Assembly: GCF_001870225.1 (NCBI RefSeq)
Contig: NZ_CP017675.1
Coordinates: forward strand, 1,545,613 to 1,609,612
DNA: 64,000 bases
Reading direction: 5' to 3'
DNA from: Gloeomargarita lithophora Alchichica-D10
GTDB lineage: Bacteria > Cyanobacteriota > Cyanobacteriia > Gloeomargaritales > Gloeomargaritaceae
A program made the translations under genes and the position numbers. Below the pieces are notes generated by a model. It saw only the letters and a list, made by a program, of their open reading frames with translations, searched no databases and was not told where the DNA came from. Each line of letters starts with the position of its first letter. Positions within the stretch are counted from its first letter, which is position 1. This document shows positions 17,546-27,670 of this stretch, piece by piece.

Positions 17546-18813
17546 AGGATTTCCCGCCCCAGAATTGGTTGCAATACTTCAGGAATGTGAACCCGGCCAT
17601 CCGCCTGCTGATATTGTTCCAAAATGGCCGCCATCGTCCGACCTACGGCCAAGGCTGAACCATTTAACGTATGCACAAATTCCGTACCCTTTTTGCCCGG
17701 TTCCCGATAGCGAATCCCCGCTCTCCGGGCTTGAAAATCCCCAAAATTAGAACAACTGGAAATTTCTCGGTAGGTTTTTTGGGCGGGCAACCATACTTCT
17801 AGGTCAAAGCATTTTTGTGCCGCAAATCCCAAATCCCCGGTACATAATTCCATCACCCGATAGGGCAATTTTAAGGCTTCCAAAAGGCTGGTCGCATCCT
17901 GTACCAATTGTTCATGTTCTTGGGCAGAAGTTTCTGGGTGAATAATTTTTACTAATTCTACTTTGTTAAACTGGTGTAAACGAATCAAACCCCGCGTATC
18001 TCTACCATAACTACCCGCTTCTCGACGAAAACAGGGTGTCCAAGCACAGTGATAAATGGGCAATTGCTCTACACTTAAAATTTCATCCCGATACAGGTTA
18101 GTTACCGGCACTTCGGCGGTGGGGATCAACCATAAATCATCCTCCCGACAGGCGAAACTCTCTTGGCTAAATTTGGGCAATTGACCCGTTCCTGTGAGGG
18201 ATTGACTATTTACTAAAAAAGGCGGTAAAACTTCAATATAACCCCGTTGCGTATGCCAATTGAGCATCCATTGAATCAACGCCCGTTCTAAAGCCGCCCC
18301 GGCTCCCCACAGGGTAATAAACCGACTTTGGGCAATTTTAGTTGAGCGTTCGGTTTCAAATAGATGTAATTTTTCTGCCACTTCCCAATGGGGTAAAATA
18401 TCTATTTTTGACTTGTATTCATCGCCCCAGCGTGAACATTCGATATTGTCATTTTCATCCGCACCCACCGGCACATCCAGAGCGGGTAAATTGGGTAATT
18501 GTAATAGCCATTCCTGTAGTTTTTGCCGCAGTTCCCGCTCCTCCTGCTCCAGACTGGCGAGGGTTTGTTTAATTGCTTGCCCCCGGTGCCGTAGGTTTGT
18601 CAGCGGGGTTGCTTCTGCCCCGGCGCGCATCAGTTGCCCAACCTGTTTGCCAATGTCATTACTTTCCGCTTGCAGTTGGGAGCGTTGCTTTTCCCGCAGA
18701 CGTACCTGCTCATCCAGGGTCAGCAGGGGTTGTAAATCAATTGGCTGTTGGCGGGTTGCCAATTGCTCCCGTACCTGGGCGGGTTGTTCACGGAGCAACT
18801 TCAGGTCTAACAC
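17542..18813 (-). CDS. serS: Seryl-tRNA synthetase
   Basis: A 423-residue class II synthetase that charges tRNA-Ser. The N-terminal coiled-coil arm (about residues 1-105) binds the tRNA. The catalytic core shows TGTGQLPKF, motif 2 with [16 protein letters not shown] and HQFNKVEL, and motif 3 [20 protein letters not shown], split here as [10 protein letters not shown] and MAAILEQYQ. Length is normal. Its start overlaps the end of the DUF6464 gene by 7 bases, and an AI-2E family gene follows with a 4-base overlap. Confidence 0.96.
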   Translation of the reverse strand: MLDLKLLREQPAQVREQLATRQQPIDLQPLLTLDEQVRLREKQRSQLQAESNDIGKQVGQLMRAGAEATPLTNLRHRGQAIKQTLASLEQEERELRQKLQEWLLQLPNLPALDVPVGADENDNIECSRWGDEYKSKIDILPHWEVAEKLHLFETERSTKIAQSRFITLWGAGAALERALIQWMLNWHTQRGYIEVLPPFLVNSQSLTGTGQLPKFSQESFACREDDLWLIPTAEVPVTNLYRDEILSVEQLPIYHCAWTPCFRREAGSYGRDTRGLIRLHQFNKVELVKIIHPETSAQEHEQLVQDATSLLEALKLPYRVMELCTGDLGFAAQKCFDLEVWLPAQKTYREISSCSNFGDFQARRAGIRYREPGKKGTEFVHTLNGSALAVGRTMAAILEQYQQADGRVHIPEVLQPILGREIL

Positions 18814-19196
18814 GATGGGTTGGCCGATACACCATCCCTGATTGTACCGGAAGCAGGCTCAAAACTCGGACAGTTCTGACATGATCCGAGGGGGTTCACC
18901 GCACATCGTACTAATTCTGATTGAGCATTATACTTACATTGACCATTGCCAATAATCCAATGGCCTTGCCAGCGATTCCGGTCGGGATGTGCGGTCTGTA
19001 CCAGCAGAGCCATCTTGTGCAGTTGATAACGACCACCCCGATATTGATAACAATGCCGCCGTTCCAGGACGGTATAAAGTTGGCCGTTCACCTCCACCGG
19101 ACTGCCCGGTTGGGGACGGTCGGTCAGCAAAAACTCCCCTAACATTTGGGCGGACGGGTTGAGCACAATTTGCGTCGGTATGGACTCGGATAACAT
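18807..19196 (-). CDS. DUF6464 family protein
   Basis: A 129-residue soluble protein recognised by the beta-rich core [22 protein letters not shown] (in parts: [29 protein letters not shown]) and the cysteine-bearing C-terminus [22 protein letters not shown] and CQNCPSFEP. This is the cyanobacterial family now called DUF6464. The C-terminal cysteines (QC, RC and CQNC) could bind a metal. The start ATG (MLSESIPTQ) is preferred over a TTG two codons upstream. It overlaps serS by 7 bases and probably shares its transcript. Function unknown. Confidence 0.75.
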   Translation of the reverse strand: MLSESIPTQIVLNPSAQMLGEFLLTDRPQPGSPVEVNGQLYTVLERRHCYQYRGGRYQLHKMALLVQTAHPDRNRWQGHWIIGNGQCKYNAQSELVRCAVNPLGSCQNCPSFEPASGTIRDGVSANPSC

Positions 19197-19223
19197 AATC
19201 AAAAAATTACCAATATTTTTAAT

Positions 19224-20309
19224 TTACCTAAGCGGTTTGAGGGTGTAAGTGCCCCGAATAAATTGATAAATATCCTGGTAAAATTCTCGCTCTTGAGGGT
19301 CAGGATGGACGACCATTCGCTCCAGGGATTTTTGACCCAGAAAATAGGCACACGCCGCTGAAACCATATAACCCTGGGTGACTCCCCCGTTCAAATATTC
19401 CCGAAACCGTCGCTGGCGTTCCCCTTGCACTGCAATCGGTTCATCCAGTTCTAAATAATATTCAATTTCGATACCGGCCTCACGTTTTTGTGCCGCTTGT
19501 GCCGCTTGAATTAAATCTACTCCCCGTTGGTAAAACATATAATTGGGTTGCAAAAAAGCCAAGTCAAAATAATAATTTTGATAAGCATCCAAAAGATGGA
19601 TATTATAGGTACTATAAAAAGGAATCCAGAAAAATTTATATCCCAGGCGATGAATGAATGGACGTAATTCTTTGAGTAACCAATGGTCATCCACCTCCCA
19701 ACTGCGAAAGACACTTTCAAACATCCAATAGACTCCCAAAATATGCACATATTCAAATTGGGGCAAACGCTGTTTCAATTCAGTGATAAACCATTCGCAA
19801 GCGGCCAATCGTTGCCGGGTGGCCTGGTCTAAATTTTGCCCCTGGGTAGAAAAATTCCACCCTGACCGACCAAAATCCCCTTGGGTAATATGGGGATACG
19901 GAACCATCAAAACCACATTCCGGGGGTGGGTTAAAGGTGTGCTAATCTGGGGGACAAGCTGCTTAATGGTTTGGTTTAAGGTTTGTACAGAATCCACATA
20001 AAAATCCAGGAGTTCTTCCCATTCATGTACTCCTGCTGGTTGCGGAGAGCAGGCGGCAAAAAAATCCCCTTCCCCACTCATGCTGGTGCCTAAATTAATA
20101 TCTGCCCGATAATCTCGGCCATTTTTACTACAAATATTCAAAAACAAAAAAGAATCAAATAACCAATCGTGCCAAGCCCCTGGGGCGGATTGATGGGCAA
20201 CATAAAAACTGAGATCATCCACCGTCCAGGGGGTTTGGGCATTGCCATACATCAGAGCCAGATGGTGTAAATAATTAAATTCCGGTTGTTTCGGGGGGAA
20301 ATAGGGCAT
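19224..20309 (-). CDS. DUF4855 domain-containing protein
   Basis: A 361-residue soluble protein with no signal peptide. Segments such as YLHHLALMYGNAQTPWT, DSFLFLNICSKNGRDY, GVYWMFESVF and GYKFFWIPFYSTYN fit the DUF4855 family, which is thought to resemble glycoside-hydrolase barrels. The carboxylates in YYLELDEP and HILGVYWMFES may be active-site residues, which is inference only. It is transcribed alone, divergent from a lipid-A-disaccharide-synthase-like gene. Confidence 0.7.
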   Translation of the reverse strand: MPYFPPKQPEFNYLHHLALMYGNAQTPWTVDDLSFYVAHQSAPGAWHDWLFDSFLFLNICSKNGRDYRADINLGTSMSGEGDFFAACSPQPAGVHEWEELLDFYVDSVQTLNQTIKQLVPQISTPLTHPRNVVLMVPYPHITQGDFGRSGWNFSTQGQNLDQATRQRLAACEWFITELKQRLPQFEYVHILGVYWMFESVFRSWEVDDHWLLKELRPFIHRLGYKFFWIPFYSTYNIHLLDAYQNYYFDLAFLQPNYMFYQRGVDLIQAAQAAQKREAGIEIEYYLELDEPIAVQGERQRRFREYLNGGVTQGYMVSAACAYFLGQKSLERMVVHPDPQEREFYQDIYQFIRGTYTLKPLR

Positions 20310-20373
20310 AGATCAGCTCTTAAATTTGGTAAGGATGGGTTTTAGTATAGAAGACGGAGATTATTTGGCACCG

Positions 20374-21546
20374 ATGAAAACCATTTTATTGCTCAGCAAT
20401 GGGCATGGGGAGGACTTAAACGCCAGTTTGATTGCCCAAGCCTGCCAAAATTTGGGCGCACGGGTGCTGGCTTTGCCGCTGGTGGGAGCGGGACAGGCCT
20501 ACCAGCGTTGGGGCATCCCTATTATTGCGCCCACCCGTACCCTGCCGTCCGGGGGAATTTTTTATATGAATACCTGGTTGCTGGTGCGGGATGTGCTGGG
20601 GGGATTATTGCGCCTCACGTGGCAACAATGGCGGGCACTTCAGCGGGTGGCGGCGACCTGTGACCTGCTGGTGGCGGTGGGGGATGGGGTGCCCCTCAGC
20701 TTTGCCCGCCTCTCGGGACGACCCTATGCCGCTTTTATCGTGTCCACTTCCAGTTATTACGAGGGGGAGTTGAAGTTACCTGGGTTGACCTGGTGGGGGT
20801 TGACGGCTTCTCGCTGTCGGCGGGTGTTTACCCGGGACGAATACACGGCGCAACAGTTGCAAAAATTGGGAATGCAGCACGCTACCTTTGCCGGTTATCC
20901 AATTATGGATGGCTTGGAACCGACGGGGGTACCGTTGGATGGGAGTAACCATTACCCAATCATTGCCCTGTTACCAGGAAGTCGTCTGCCGGAGGCGGTG
21001 GAAAATCTCCAACTTTTGTTAGGTTTTTGTAAATACTTATTTGCCCTGCGTCCCCAGGTGCAGGTGTGGACAGCGTTGGTGTCAAGTTTTACGGATGAAC
21101 TATTAGTTCAATTGGCAACTAAACAGGGCTGGCAGTACCAGGGAATGCAATTACTTTGTCCTGCGGGAATTGTCCATTGCTCCTATGACCGGTTTGTAGA
21201 TATTCTCCAGGCCAGCCGGGTGGTGGTGGGCATGGCGGGTACGGCGATTGAACAGGCGGTGGGGTTGGGTAAACCCGTGGTGCAGATTCCCGGTCGGGGA
21301 CCCCAATTTACCTATCGTTTTGCGGAAGCACAAATGCGATTGTTGGGTGGCTCGGTACAAACCGTGGGCAAAGCACCAGCGGGAACGAGCGAGTTGCGCT
21401 TGGCCGCCGAGTGGGTCAACCGGGTGATAGATGACCGGGATTATCTAGTACAATGTTTTGACAATGGACGGGAACGGGTGGGGCGGGGTGGGGGAGCCAT
21501 CGGCATTGCCCAGGAACTCCACCGTTTAACTCTAGGTTTAATGTAA
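20374..21546 (+). CDS. Lipid-A-disaccharide synthase-related glycosyltransferase
   Basis: A 390-residue GT-B-fold protein annotated in cyanobacteria as lipid-A-disaccharide synthase-related. Typical parts are ILLLSNGHGEDLNASLIA at the start, DLLVAVGDGVPLSFA, ALLPGSRLPEAVENL (nucleotide-sugar loop) and GMAGTAIEQAVGLGKPVVQIPG with the phosphate-binding Gly-rich turn. It differs from LpxB proper, so the acceptor is uncertain; a role in a cell-envelope glycolipid is likely. I start at the ATG at 20374 (MKTILLLS); in-frame TTG and ATG codons 39-48 bases upstream add residues not typical of the family. Confidence 0.8.
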   Translation: MKTILLLSNGHGEDLNASLIAQACQNLGARVLALPLVGAGQAYQRWGIPIIAPTRTLPSGGIFYMNTWLLVRDVLGGLLRLTWQQWRALQRVAATCDLLVAVGDGVPLSFARLSGRPYAAFIVSTSSYYEGELKLPGLTWWGLTASRCRRVFTRDEYTAQQLQKLGMQHATFAGYPIMDGLEPTGVPLDGSNHYPIIALLPGSRLPEAVENLQLLLGFCKYLFALRPQVQVWTALVSSFTDELLVQLATKQGWQYQGMQLLCPAGIVHCSYDRFVDILQASRVVVGMAGTAIEQAVGLGKPVVQIPGRGPQFTYRFAEAQMRLLGGSVQTVGKAPAGTSELRLAAEWVNRVIDDRDYLVQCFDNGRERVGRGGGAIGIAQELHRLTLGLM

Positions 21547-21553
21547 TCCCAGG

Positions 21554-22243
21554 TTAATCCTGCCGTCGTCCCCCGGTTAAAAGAATGACATAGTACAGCA
21601 AATTCATCACCGCTTGTACGGCGGCGGCCACGTAGGTGAGGGCGGCGGCATTTAATACCGCATTTACCCCGGTCATCTCTTGGGTGTCTAAAATCCCTTC
21701 CGCCACCAACAGCTTTTTCGCCCGGTGACTCGCATCAAATTCCACCGGCAAGGTGACCAGGGAAAACAGGGCGACTAGGCCAAAAACCGCTACCCCAATC
21801 CAGGCCAAACCCCGCAGAGAATTGAAGATAAAGCCCACGAAAAATAGCATTGGCCCCAGCCAACTGCCCACCACCACGCCAGGCACAATCGCTGACCGGA
21901 ACTGGAGGGGGAGATACCCCTGGGCGTGTTGCAGGGCGTGACCGGCCTCGTGCGCCGCCACCCCCACGGAAGCCACCGTCGCCCCGTCATAGACCGTGGG
22001 ACTCAGGCGCAACTCCCGGGTAAGGGGATTGTAGTGGTCGCTCAAAAAACCATCCACCCGCTCCACCCGCACATTGGACAATCCATAGCGATCCAGAAGT
22101 GTCCGGGCGGCACGGGCACCGGTCAGACGGGTTCCCACTTGGGCGTACTGCTCAAATGCTGATTTTACCCGCGACTGTGCCCACAAGCCCAACAGCAGTG
22201 CGGGTATGGTCAGAATTAGGTACAACGGGTCGAAATAAAACAT
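21554..22243 (-). CDS. Neutral zinc metallopeptidase (YugP-like)
   Basis: A 229-residue membrane protease of the Zn_peptidase_2 / YugP family. The zinc site HEAGH is at residues 98-102 and the third ligand is probably the Asp/Glu in LVTLPVEFDASHRA. Membrane helices lie at about residues 4-22, 113-160 and at the C-terminus (YVAAAVQAVMNLLYYVILL). The nearby sequence FLSDHYNPLTRELRLSP is typical of the family. Natural substrates are unknown. It is transcribed alone and converges on the LpxB-like gene 7 bp away. Confidence 0.85.
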   Translation of the reverse strand: MFYFDPLYLILTIPALLLGLWAQSRVKSAFEQYAQVGTRLTGARAARTLLDRYGLSNVRVERVDGFLSDHYNPLTRELRLSPTVYDGATVASVGVAAHEAGHALQHAQGYLPLQFRSAIVPGVVVGSWLGPMLFFVGFIFNSLRGLAWIGVAVFGLVALFSLVTLPVEFDASHRAKKLLVAEGILDTQEMTGVNAVLNAAALTYVAAAVQAVMNLLYYVILLTGGRRQD

Positions 22244-22316
22244 GGTAACCAGTTGAGAACATCGTTATTTCTATAATAATTGAGCCATCCTGGGGATGGG
22301 GTGGGGATAGCCGCCC

Positions 22317-23192
22317 CTAGGTATTGGTAAAAGCCCGAAATTGGTCAAGGGTCAACTGCGCTGTCCGATCTGGCATTTCCTGATTTTTGGGGAGTTCATA
22401 AAGCGGGACTCGCCCGTAAAAAGATGCCCATAAACTGTAGGTACTGGGTGCCCCCAGTAGATAATCACATTGCGCCAAACTGTATAAATCTTCAATCAGG
22501 TGGCCGGTGCCAAAATATACGGAAAAACCGGCAAAAAAATCCGTTTGAGAACGATAATTTTCATCAGAACAAATCAAAAATGCCACGTTTTGGTCAGGGA
22601 GTAAATTCACCATTTTTGCCATGAGTAAACGCCAATTTTCCAAAGAATAAATATAAACCCCATTGAGCAATAAACGGTAATCGCCCGCCCGGATATGCAG
22701 ACCCACCAAAATATCATATTTTTCTCGCAAGGGTTGCATTAAATTGTCTATATTCGCTTGATATGTGGGCAAAGGTGTAAAGTATTCCCGCACGATAGGT
22801 TCATGCTTTTTCATGCTTTGGCTGGCCCGCACATACCAGCCTTGAATTAAAATAACCTTGGTTTCAGGAAATACCGTATCTTCTAACATTACACAGGCAT
22901 TATCAATGGGTTCATGCCCCGCAATAATCTGCCATCCGGGGGGGGGAGCCTGCCAGCGATTTAACCATTTGCGCCCGTATTTCCAGGGGAGGGGCAGGTA
23001 ACTCAACAGGTCTTTTTTGGCCGGAAACCGCACCAGATAAGGGTTAATCATCGTGCCAGTAAAATGTTGGGCATATTGCCCAAACGCTAAATCCACCACC
23101 GGTCGTCCGGTTTCCTGCCCGTAGGCAACCAGGTGACTGAGTAGGGCTAGGCGGTTGCACAGTTGACCAAAACGACTGGTGGAAATCAGCAT
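22317..23192 (-). CDS. Fucosyltransferase-like (GT11-type) glycosyltransferase
   Basis: A 291-residue protein. GQLCNRLALLSHLVAYG at the N-terminus, VGLHIRAGDYR in the middle (the HxRxGD-like donor phosphate motif) and DYLLGAPSTYSLWASFYG near the end follow the pattern of alpha-1,2-fucosyltransferase-like enzymes. Donor and acceptor are unknown; surface polysaccharide synthesis is the likely setting. It lies 14 bp downstream of pgi on the same strand and could be co-transcribed with it. Confidence 0.6.
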   Translation of the reverse strand: MLISTSRFGQLCNRLALLSHLVAYGQETGRPVVDLAFGQYAQHFTGTMINPYLVRFPAKKDLLSYLPLPWKYGRKWLNRWQAPPPGWQIIAGHEPIDNACVMLEDTVFPETKVILIQGWYVRASQSMKKHEPIVREYFTPLPTYQANIDNLMQPLREKYDILVGLHIRAGDYRLLLNGVYIYSLENWRLLMAKMVNLLPDQNVAFLICSDENYRSQTDFFAGFSVYFGTGHLIEDLYSLAQCDYLLGAPSTYSLWASFYGRVPLYELPKNQEMPDRTAQLTLDQFRAFTNT

Positions 23193-23206
23193 TTAACCTT
23201 GGGGAT

Positions 23207-24796
23207 TTAATTTTGAGGCCGCACCATTAACCCGGCCAGTTTATGTTTTTCGCCGATAAATTCCACGCCCCGCTGGTTGGCTTCCAAGTGGCGCAAAATT
23301 TTGTAAATGGTTTCAATTTCCGCCGGTGCTTGCACTTTTTGTGCGAGTTCATCTAGGGTCAATCCGTGGGGATGCTCCCGTAATGTGTTGAGTAGTTTGC
23401 GTTGCAGTTGCAGTATTTCACCGGCGACTTTTTTGCCCGCTTCTACCCCCGGTTGATGGTAGGCATTGATATGAATCAAAGAGGCATAAAATCCCACCGC
23501 CCGTTCATACAAAGCAATCAAAGCGGCTACGGTTTTGGGGGTGACTTCCCGGATGGTGATGGTAATGGATTCCCGCCCATTTTCGTACAAAGCCTGCCGG
23601 GTTCCCTGCAAAAAAACCGATAGATAATCCCCGGTGGTGATCCCTGGTTCGATTTCCCAATCCCCGCTTTTGCGGTCTTTCAGCACTTCGATAAAGGTGG
23701 CAAAAAAGTTATTCAATCCTTCCCGCAGTTGTTGCACATAGGCGTGCTGATCCGTGGAACCTTTATTGCCATAAACCGCAATGCCTTGGTTGACCACATG
23801 ACCGTCTAAATCCTTTTCTTTCCCCAAGGATTCCATCACCAATTGTTGCAAATAACGACTGAGCAAACTGAGGCTATCTTTGTAGGGCAAAATTACCATG
23901 TCTTTGCGCCCCTGCCCCTGCCCCGTGGCATACCAGGCGAGGGCTAAAAGTGCCGCCGGATTTTGCTTCACATCGGCAATGCGGGTCACCTGATCCATTT
24001 CCCGTGCCCCCCGCAAAAGTTCCCGGATGGGAATCCCCTGCAAGGCCGCCGGAACCAAGCCCACGGTTGCCAGTTCAGACGTGCGCCCCCCCACCCAGTC
24101 AAACATGGGAAAGCGCGCCAGCCAGCGTTCCGCCTGGGCGGTTTGATCCAGATGACTGCCCGCCATGGTCACGGCCACCGCCTGGGGGGCAAATAGCCAC
24201 TCCCGTTGGCGAAATACCCGTTGCAGTTCCCACATCCCGTTGCGGGGTTCGGGGGTACCACCGGATTTGGAGGTGACTACAATCAAACTGGTGTGCAACC
24301 GGTCGCCCAAATCCCCCACCAGCCGGTCAATGCCCGCCGGGTCGGTATTGTCAATGAAATGAATCGCCAAGGGCGGCTGTGCCGGTGCCACCGCCTGATT
24401 GACAAACTGGGGGCCGAGGGCCGAACCGCCAATGCCAATGGCAACAATATCGGTGAATTTTTCCCCATGACTGGTTTTAATTTCCCCCCGGTGAACCTGC
24501 TGGGCAAACTGCTCCACCCGGTCAATGGATTCGCGAATGTCCCGCTGGATGTCCGGGGTGGGTGCCAAATCCGCATCCCGCAACCAATAATGCCCCACCA
24601 TCCGCTGTTCGTCCGGGTTGGCAATACTGCCACTTTCTAGGGCGGCCATATCTTGAAACGCTCGGATAAAGCGGGGTTGGAGTTCTTGGAGCAATTCCTG
24701 GGTCAGACCCGACACCCGGCTCAAATCCAGGTATAGTTCCAGGCCATTGTGGTAGTACAACCAATCCTGATACCGCTGCCAGAGCGTTTGTGTCAT
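23207..24796 (-). CDS. pgi: Glucose-6-phosphate isomerase
   Basis: A 529-residue cytoplasmic enzyme interconverting glucose-6-phosphate and fructose-6-phosphate in glycolysis, gluconeogenesis and glycogen turnover. Recognisable are [45 protein letters not shown] and [14 protein letters not shown] with the ring-opening His. The C-terminal 70 residues ([22 protein letters not shown] region) form the helical extension seen in cyanobacterial enzymes. The start [12 protein letters not shown] is the first plausible ATG. Confidence 0.95.
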   Translation of the reverse strand: MTQTLWQRYQDWLYYHNGLELYLDLSRVSGLTQELLQELQPRFIRAFQDMAALESGSIANPDEQRMVGHYWLRDADLAPTPDIQRDIRESIDRVEQFAQQVHRGEIKTSHGEKFTDIVAIGIGGSALGPQFVNQAVAPAQPPLAIHFIDNTDPAGIDRLVGDLGDRLHTSLIVVTSKSGGTPEPRNGMWELQRVFRQREWLFAPQAVAVTMAGSHLDQTAQAERWLARFPMFDWVGGRTSELATVGLVPAALQGIPIRELLRGAREMDQVTRIADVKQNPAALLALAWYATGQGQGRKDMVILPYKDSLSLLSRYLQQLVMESLGKEKDLDGHVVNQGIAVYGNKGSTDQHAYVQQLREGLNNFFATFIEVLKDRKSGDWEIEPGITTGDYLSVFLQGTRQALYENGRESITITIREVTPKTVAALIALYERAVGFYASLIHINAYHQPGVEAGKKVAGEILQLQRKLLNTLREHPHGLTLDELAQKVQAPAEIETIYKILRHLEANQRGVEFIGEKHKLAGLMVRPQN

Positions 24797-24832
24797 GGCA
24801 CTTTTCCCCCAAATGACCCAGGCGATTTTATC

Positions 24833-25516
24833 CTAACACCCCCCGGCAAACCGAGCCGCCACCCGCAGGATTTGCCCCGCCAGCACCGCCGCCCCAAAGC
24901 CATTGTCAATGTTCACCACCGCCACCCCCGGCGCACAGCTATTGAGCATGGTTAACAGCGGTGCCAACCCCTGCCACTGCGCCCCATAGCCAACACTGGT
25001 GGGCACACCAATCACCGGCACCTGGCTCAACCCGGCCACCACCGAGGGCAGTGCCCCCTCCATCCCCGCCACCACGATCAGCACATCACAGGGCTGAATT
25101 TCCGGCCACCGCGCCAACAACCGATGAATCCCCGCCACCCCCACGTCGGTAAATGCCTGCCCCCGCCATCCCAAATATTGCAGGGTAACCAGAACTTCCT
25201 GGGCGACTTTTTGATCCGCCGTCCCCGCCGTAATCACCCCCACCACCCCCGGATGGTTCACCTGGGGCGTGCCCACCAGCAGAATCTCCGCCAGGGCATC
25301 GTAGGTACAATGGGCTAATTTACTTTGAATTTCCTGGGCTATATCGGGAGCAATCCGGGTCGCCATTGCCAAGCCAGATTGATCATATATTTGTTGTAAT
25401 ATACTTGCAATTTGTGCCGGGGTTTTGCCCAACCCCCACACCACCTCCGGGACACCGGTGCGCCCCGGTCGGTCGAAGTCTAAATGGGCGAAATTGGTGG
25501 GATTATTCGGGAACAT
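24833..25516 (-). CDS. larB: Nickel pincer cofactor biosynthesis protein LarB
   Basis: A 227-residue PurE-like protein. The N-terminal LDFDRPGRTGVPEVVWGLGKT and the core VGVITAGTADQKVAQE, DVLIVVAGMEGALPSVVAG and GVPTSVGYGAQWQGL are LarB signatures. LarB carboxylates and hydrolyses nicotinic acid adenine dinucleotide in making the nickel pincer nucleotide of lactate racemase. LarC, LarE and LarA are not in the window. I start at the ATG at 25516 (MFPNNPTNF), which overlaps the upstream methyltransferase by 14 bases; a start at 25570 would overlap it further and add atypical residues. Confidence 0.85.
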   Translation of the reverse strand: MFPNNPTNFAHLDFDRPGRTGVPEVVWGLGKTPAQIASILQQIYDQSGLAMATRIAPDIAQEIQSKLAHCTYDALAEILLVGTPQVNHPGVVGVITAGTADQKVAQEVLVTLQYLGWRGQAFTDVGVAGIHRLLARWPEIQPCDVLIVVAGMEGALPSVVAGLSQVPVIGVPTSVGYGAQWQGLAPLLTMLNSCAPGVAVVNIDNGFGAAVLAGQILRVAARFAGGC

Positions 25517-26216
25517 AACCGCCAAAAATTGCCCAGCCAAAGTATTGCCAGACCGCATCCACCCCCGCAAAACCGGCGGCTTTTAACCAATCCAGGTGTT
25601 CTGCCAAGGTCGCCAACTGGTCTTGACTGGAATAACCGCAGGATTGCACCGTGCCCCGCTCCGGTATCGGTTCGGTGGGGGTTAGTTCCTGGCGTACCCG
25701 TTGGTACAGGGCGGTACTCTGGGGATGCACCGCCAGCACCGGATCGGCATTCCAAAAACAGCCGCCGGGGCGCAGATGGGCGAAAATCTGCCTGAATAGT
25801 TGCTGTTTCATATCATGGGTCAGGTGGTGAATCGCCAGGGACGACACGCAGGCATCCACCGGGGCAAGGGTCGGGAATAGTTCCGGGTGCAGCGCCCACA
25901 CCCCAAAATCGGTGGTAATGAAGGTGGTCTGCGCCGGGGGTAATTTCGCCTGGGCATGGCATAGCATCTGCGGGGAATAGTCCATCGCCGTGATCTGCGC
26001 CTGGGGCAAACGTTGTAAAATCCGGGCACTCAGATTTCCCGTGCCACAGCCCAAATCCAACACCCGTTGCGTCTCGGTGGGCACGCACAGACTCAGAGCC
26101 GTCAAAAGCTGGTCATAATGGGACAGCAGGGTGCGTATCCCGCGGTCAAAATCCCCCCGCTGGGCAAAGACTTCCCCTGGTCGAATGGTTTCTGGCACAG
26201 ACCTGATTTCCCCCAT
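25503..26216 (-). CDS. Class I SAM-dependent methyltransferase
   Basis: A 237-residue methyltransferase: motif I VLDLGCGTGNLSARIL, motif II ITAMDYSPQML, and VDACVSSLAIHHLTHDMKQQLF followed by HLRPGGCFWNADPV. The substrate is unknown. Its end overlaps larB by 14 bases, so the two are likely one transcript. The annotated ATG shares bases with the ATG of the divergent rhomboid gene (CATG); a GTG about 18 bases further in is an alternative start that would separate them. Confidence 0.8.
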   Translation of the reverse strand: MGEIRSVPETIRPGEVFAQRGDFDRGIRTLLSHYDQLLTALSLCVPTETQRVLDLGCGTGNLSARILQRLPQAQITAMDYSPQMLCHAQAKLPPAQTTFITTDFGVWALHPELFPTLAPVDACVSSLAIHHLTHDMKQQLFRQIFAHLRPGGCFWNADPVLAVHPQSTALYQRVRQELTPTEPIPERGTVQSCGYSSQDQLATLAEHLDWLKAAGFAGVDAVWQYFGWAIFGGYVPE

Positions 26217-26862
26217 GTTTCCCCTCTACGACGATAACCCAACCCGGCATACCCCGGTGATGACTTATACGTTAATCGCCGTTTGTGTGGTGGTCTTTTT
26301 TGCCCAGGTCAGTTTGGATGCACCGCAATTAAAACTATTTATCCAAACCTGGGCGGTGGTTCCCCAGGAATTATTTAACAATTTTGCTGATGAAATGATT
26401 ACCCTAGTGAGTTCCCAATTTTTGCATGGCAGTCTCCTGCATCTGGCGGGAAATATGTGGTTTTTGTGGTTGTTTGGCAACAATTTGGAAGATATTTTGG
26501 GGCGGGGGCCGTTTTTATTTTTTTACCTGCTGTGCGGGGTGGTGGCGGCGTTTGTCCAAGCGGTGGTGACTCCGGGTTCGGCGATTCCTTTAATTGGGGC
26601 GAGTGGAGCCATCGCCGGGATCATGGGGGGTTATATCCTGCGGTTTCCCCAGGCGCGGATTCATACTTTGTTAATTTTGGTGATTTTTGTAACGGTGATT
26701 CGGATTCCGGCGGTGGTGTATCTGGGGTTTTGGATCGCCTTGGAAACCCTGCGGGCGGCGGCGGTGAATCCGGGTCTGCCGGGGATTGCCTATCTGGCTC
26801 ATGTGGCGGGTTTTGTGGCCGGGGTGATTGTCCTGCCGGTATTACCGGAGCGGCGGGACTAA
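26215..26862 (+). CDS. Rhomboid-family intramembrane serine protease
   Basis: A 215-residue membrane protease starting MFPLYDDNPTR, the usual N-terminus of this bacterial group. It has about six helices, the conserved HLAGNMWFLWLFG in helix 2, catalytic Ser130 in GASGAIAG and His196 in LAHVAGF. It cleaves membrane-helix substrates within the lipid bilayer; substrates are unknown. A longer in-frame start at 26131 overlaps the divergent methyltransferase and adds a basic tail, so I reject it. Confidence 0.88.
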   Translation: MFPLYDDNPTRHTPVMTYTLIAVCVVVFFAQVSLDAPQLKLFIQTWAVVPQELFNNFADEMITLVSSQFLHGSLLHLAGNMWFLWLFGNNLEDILGRGPFLFFYLLCGVVAAFVQAVVTPGSAIPLIGASGAIAGIMGGYILRFPQARIHTLLILVIFVTVIRIPAVVYLGFWIALETLRAAAVNPGLPGIAYLAHVAGFVAGVIVLPVLPERRD

Positions 26863-26917
26863 GACGGGGTTAAGATCACAGTAAGATAAAAAAGCATTCC
26901 CTTCCCCGCTGTCCCCT

Positions 26918-27670
26918 ATGCAGTCCGTGGAACTCGCTGATGCGCCATCACCGGCGGAATTGGATGGAGCCAACCGGATTTTGGTGGTCGAGGATGAGGA
27001 CTTGATTCGGGAAATGCTCCACCTTTCCTTGACGGAGGAGGGGTACTGTGTGACAACGGTGGCGGATGGACGGGCGGCCTTGGGTCTGTTGGTTCCCACG
27101 GAACATCCCCACCAAGTCCCGGCCTTTGACTTGGTGGTCTTAGATTTAATGTTGCCCCAGGTGAATGGCTTGGATTTGTGCCGTCTTCTGCGGCGCCAGG
27201 GCAATCCCACCCCGATTTTGATCCTGAGTGCCCGGGGGAGCGAAACCGACCGGGTGTTGGGTTTGGAGGTGGGGGCGGATGATTATTTGATCAAACCGTT
27301 TAGCACCCGGGAATTGATCGCCCGTTGTCGGGCACTGCTCCGGCGCCAGCGGCAGAATTATCTCCCCCAGCCCACGGTTTTGCATTACAAAGACATTTAT
27401 CTCTATCCCCAACAATGCCGGGTGACGGTACGCAATGAAGTAGTGAATCTTTCCCCCAAGGAATTTCGCCTGCTGGAACTGTTTATGAACTACCCCCGCC
27501 GGGTCTGGTCGCGGGAAAATTTGCTGGATCGGGTGTGGGGGCCGGATTTTGTCGGGGACAGCAAAACCGTGGATGTGCATATCCGTTGGTTGCGGCAAAA
27601 ATTGGAGCTTGACCCCGGCCATCCCGAATATATCCTCACCGTGCGGGGCTTTGGCTACCGCTTCGGTTGA
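26918..27670 (+). CDS. sphR: OmpR-family response regulator, SphR/PhoB-like
   Basis: A 250-residue two-component regulator. The receiver domain has RILVVEDEDLIREM, phospho-acceptor Asp76 in VVLDLMLP and LIKPF with the conserved Lys. The winged-helix DNA-binding domain runs from about residue 150 to 250 (NLSPKEFRLLELF, SKTVDVHIRWLRQKLE, TVRGFGYRFG). Its order and close coupling with a SphS-like kinase suggest the phosphate-starvation regulator of cyanobacteria, which activates alkaline phosphatase and phosphate-uptake genes. No such target is adjacent, so the assignment rests on sequence and pairing. Its TGA overlaps the kinase ATG. Confidence 0.75.
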   Translation: MQSVELADAPSPAELDGANRILVVEDEDLIREMLHLSLTEEGYCVTTVADGRAALGLLVPTEHPHQVPAFDLVVLDLMLPQVNGLDLCRLLRRQGNPTPILILSARGSETDRVLGLEVGADDYLIKPFSTRELIARCRALLRRQRQNYLPQPTVLHYKDIYLYPQQCRVTVRNEVVNLSPKEFRLLELFMNYPRRVWSRENLLDRVWGPDFVGDSKTVDVHIRWLRQKLELDPGHPEYILTVRGFGYRFG

